From DATCVA01 sp036567205 (GTDB lineage: Bacteria; Pseudomonadota; Gammaproteobacteria; Burkholderiales; Burkholderiaceae_B), in the NCBI GenBank assembly GCA_036567205.1, contig DATCVA010000316.1, positions 1 through 7,669 on the forward strand: 7,669 nucleotides of DNA, given 5' to 3'. Within the stretch, counting starts at the first letter, position 1. Each line of letters starts with the position of its first letter. Below the pieces are notes generated by a model, which did not search any database, was not told the origin of the DNA, and saw only the letters and a list, made by a program, of their open reading frames with translations. This document shows, piece after piece, positions 6,180 to 7,669 of the stretch. The translations under genes were made by a program, and so were the position numbers.

Positions 6180-6311
6180 CACACAGCGTGCTTGATGTGG
6201 CCAATGCCGTGATGTACTTTCAAGAAAAAGGGAACTTCCAGGCTTGAATAATCAATATGCAAAAGCACATCAATCGCATCACCCCATTCACTGTTGAACG
6301 GATGGCAAATC

Positions 6312-7064
6312 ATGTTCAAACATGACTTCGGAGAAATTCTTGACGGAAGCGAGCACAACATGTCGCTTTTAGAATTTATCTTCGGTCGCCTGCCGGGGGT
6401 TCTGTTCTACGTCAAGGATGAGCAAGCACGGTTTCGGATGTTCAATCAGGCCTTGATCAACCAGGCCGGATTTACCACAAAAGATCAGGTGTATGGCCGA
6501 ACCGCCGCCGAGCTTTTTTCAGTGAGCGGACCAACGATTCTTGCGCAGGATTTGAGCGTCATTCATGACGGCAAGCAGATGCTGGATATGCTTCGTCTGT
6601 ACTTTACGGCGGACGGCTCAAGGCAATGGTGCCTGAGCACGAAAGTGAGAATTCAAAACGATCAGGGAGTGTTTATTGGACTGGTTGGAATATCGAGGAT
6701 ATTGCCAAAGCCGGATGAAAAGCATACGAGCTATAAGCGACTGCTGGACTTCATCTCTATTTTAGAATCCCGATTCGGCGAGAAACTATTGATCTCGGAC
6801 ATCGCGGCCGAGGCCAACCTTTCACCCGACACGCTGGAGCGGCTCTCCAGGGAAGTGTTTCACCTGACCCCCAAGCAAATTCTCTTGCAGCTACGCATTG
6901 ATAAGGCCTGTGAGCTGCTCGAGAAAAGCGACAAGCTCATCACCGACATTGCCTTCGAATGCGGCTATGCGGATCACAGCGCTTTCTCAAGGCAGTTCAA
7001 GGCAGCGACGCACTACACGCCTCATCAGTTCCGAGGCATCAAAACTCAGAGAGTTTCCCTGTGA
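6312..7064 (+). CDS. PAS-domain AraC-family transcriptional regulator
   Basis: About 250 residues: an N-terminal PAS-like sensor (about 19-131; L-P-G-V-L-F-Y-V-K-D at 27-36, F-N-Q-A-L at 44-48, G-R-T-A-A-E-L-F at 62-69, ending in F-I-G-L-V-G-I-S-R at 121-129) joined to an AraC double helix-turn-helix. The first HTH is ISDIAAEANLSPDTLERL (161-178). The second, ITDIAFECGYADHSAFSRQF (210-229), is followed by the family signature T-P-H-Q-F-R (236-241). Most AraC proteins sense through a cupin domain; a PAS sensor is a less common arrangement that could bind a small acid or a cofactor. The start is uncertain: ATG 6312 follows GGATGG, ATG 6360 (M-S-L-L-E-F) follows GGAAGCGAG, and a TTG at 6294 is also in frame. 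Divergent from the oxidoreductase operon, it probably activates that operon in response to its substrate (inference from position and the repeats between them). Confidence 0.88.
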   Translation: MFKHDFGEILDGSEHNMSLLEFIFGRLPGVLFYVKDEQARFRMFNQALINQAGFTTKDQVYGRTAAELFSVSGPTILAQDLSVIHDGKQMLDMLRLYFTADGSRQWCLSTKVRIQNDQGVFIGLVGISRILPKPDEKHTSYKRLLDFISILESRFGEKLLISDIAAEANLSPDTLERLSREVFHLTPKQILLQLRIDKACELLEKSDKLITDIAFECGYADHSAFSRQFKAATHYTPHQFRGIKTQRVSL

Positions 7065-7094
7065 TCGAAGTCACATTGCCGGGTTAGCTCCGTG

Positions 7095-7367
7095 CTACGG
7101 GGATAGCGGCAAGACGTTGATAGTGAGAACTTGGAATCGGACCTTGCCTTCGACCTGAGGAGGCTTGGGTTTGCATTGTCGCTGCTTTTCCGGTTTGGCC
7201 CAATGGCCACGACCAGGGAGAGGGATACCGGCTTTGTGACAAGCTTTGGCGAGGGCGACGTCGGAAACACCAATTTCGTGGGCCAGTTTAACCATGGGTG
7301 TTTGCCATACTTTTTCGAACAGTTCCACGACGGTGAAGCTCACGAATGTGTACATGCAGTCTCTCAC
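7095..7367 (-). CDS. Short helix-turn-helix protein, probably a truncated remnant
   Basis: 90 codons from GTG 7367, or 86 from ATG 7355; the latter has GGTGAG 7 bases upstream, complementary to the 16S tail. The body E-L-F-E-K-V-W (15-21), P-M-V-K-L-A-H-E-I-G-V-S-D-V-A-L-A-K-A-C (24-43) and the Gly/Pro-rich G-I-P-L-P-G-R-G-H-W-A-K (47-58) match the N-terminal HTH module seen at the head of much longer uncharacterised proteins in Pseudomonas and on mobile elements, where 'VWxxPMxKLAxxxGISDVALAKxCxxxxIPxPxRGYWAK' is typical. Here the protein stops soon after K-V-R-F-Q-V-L, 30 bases from the end of the AraC gene, so the long C-terminal part is absent. It is either a degraded end of an island gene or a small DNA-binding protein in its own right. 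It lies downstream of the integrase on the same strand. Confidence 0.6.
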   Translation of the reverse strand: MRDCMYTFVSFTVVELFEKVWQTPMVKLAHEIGVSDVALAKACHKAGIPLPGRGHWAKPEKQRQCKPKPPQVEGKVRFQVLTINVLPLSP

Positions 7368-7445
7368 CTTTCCTCATCGCGAATTTGAGGTTATAAAACA
7401 GGGTGTTGCAGATGTTAAATTCCGGGAAACTCTGGGTGCAGCAGC

Positions 7446-7669
7446 CTATGACGGTGTTCGCGTCTCTGGCGTCGCGTACGCTGGAAAGGACAACATCGAC
7501 TCGTTTGGCGTGTGTTCGTAAGTTGAGGACAGCACGGCACTGAGTCGTTCGCTTAACAGGTTCCAGGCGTTTTTCTTCTCTTCGGCATAGTCGTGGTGCA
7601 AGTAATGGCGTCTCACCCGTGAACCGGCCAGTACATGATTTTGGCAGCGATCGATGACATCCAGGCTAA
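7446..7669 (-). CDS. Tyrosine recombinase / phage-type integrase, C-terminal end only
   Basis: The frame entering from the right edge encodes 73 residues to a TAG at 7448-7446. S-L-D-V-I-D-R-C-Q-N-H-V-L-A-G (1-15) and R-R-H-Y-L-H-H-D-Y-A-E-E-K-K-N-A-W (19-35) match the last part of the catalytic domain of P4-like integrases ('LAH...RGAYNRxDYLEERRxMMQWW'), with Tyr22 as the expected catalytic tyrosine. N-L-L-S-E-R-L (36-42) is the usual end helix, followed by a variable tail of about 30 residues. The N-terminal arm- and core-binding domains and the R-H-R residues lie beyond the window, so activity cannot be judged. It marks a mobile element or island continuing to the right; no tRNA or att repeat is visible here. 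Confidence 0.72.
   Translation of the reverse strand, partial: SLDVIDRCQNHVLAGSRVRRHYLHHDYAEEKKNAWNLLSERLSAVLSSTYEHTPNESMLSFPAYATPETRTPS

Noticed and set aside
6294..6311. TTG start for the PAS-AraC gene
   Set aside because: No Shine-Dalgarno fits it; ATG codons at 6312 and 6360 have better upstream sequence.
6041..6361. N-terminal extension of the oxidoreductase to 497 residues
   Set aside because: The extra 107 residues have no family match, would precede a Rossmann strand that normally starts the protein, and overlap the divergent regulator's start.
7088..7102. Hairpin CTCCGT-GCT-ACGGGG as terminator of the AraC gene
   Set aside because: Short stem with a G-T pair and no T run on either strand.
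7246..7521. Plus-strand open frame of 91 codons
   Set aside because: It lies opposite the integrase tail and the HTH gene, which have recognisable family sequence on the minus strand; this frame has none.

Overview
The window looks like a chromosomal accessory region of a gamma-proteobacterium, most likely a Pseudomonas. The branched-chain aminotransferase matches the Pseudomonas type of about 339 residues closely from memory. The moderately high GC, the PAS-AraC regulator and the integrase tail also fit. This is recognition by eye, not a database result.

Left part, plus strand. The window opens inside a biotin carboxylase gene (2-1288; about 35 N-terminal residues lie outside). It overlaps by 40 bases a gene for a small biotinyl-domain protein (1249-1641), which overlaps by 4 bases (ATGA) a TetR-family regulator gene (1638-2273). 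The carboxylase keeps its catalytic residues, but the carrier-like protein has glutamate where biotin should be attached and has lost the whole EAMKM motif. A 169-base gap then holds an 18-base perfect dyad just before a branched-chain aminotransferase gene (2443-3462), which ends in a strong intrinsic terminator.

Middle part, minus strand. A probable three-gene operon runs right to left: a DAO-family FAD oxidoreductase (6040-4868), an RraA/HMG-aldolase-like protein (4764-4093) and a RidA-family deaminase (3985-3563). These fit an inferred amino-acid catabolic chain: the oxidase makes an imine, the Rid protein hydrolyses it to a 2-oxo acid, and the aldolase/decarboxylase-like enzyme cleaves it. 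A PAS-AraC regulator (6312-7064, plus) is divergent from this operon. Their 271-base shared gap carries three helically spaced GGAA(A)TC repeats and a tandem TCCGGTGA pair, both candidate regulator sites.

Right end. Past the regulator lie a short helix-turn-helix protein, probably truncated (7367-7095, minus), and the C-terminal 73 codons of a tyrosine recombinase (7669-7446, minus). These mark the edge of a mobile element or genomic island. No tRNA, rRNA, CRISPR array or complete insertion sequence was seen.
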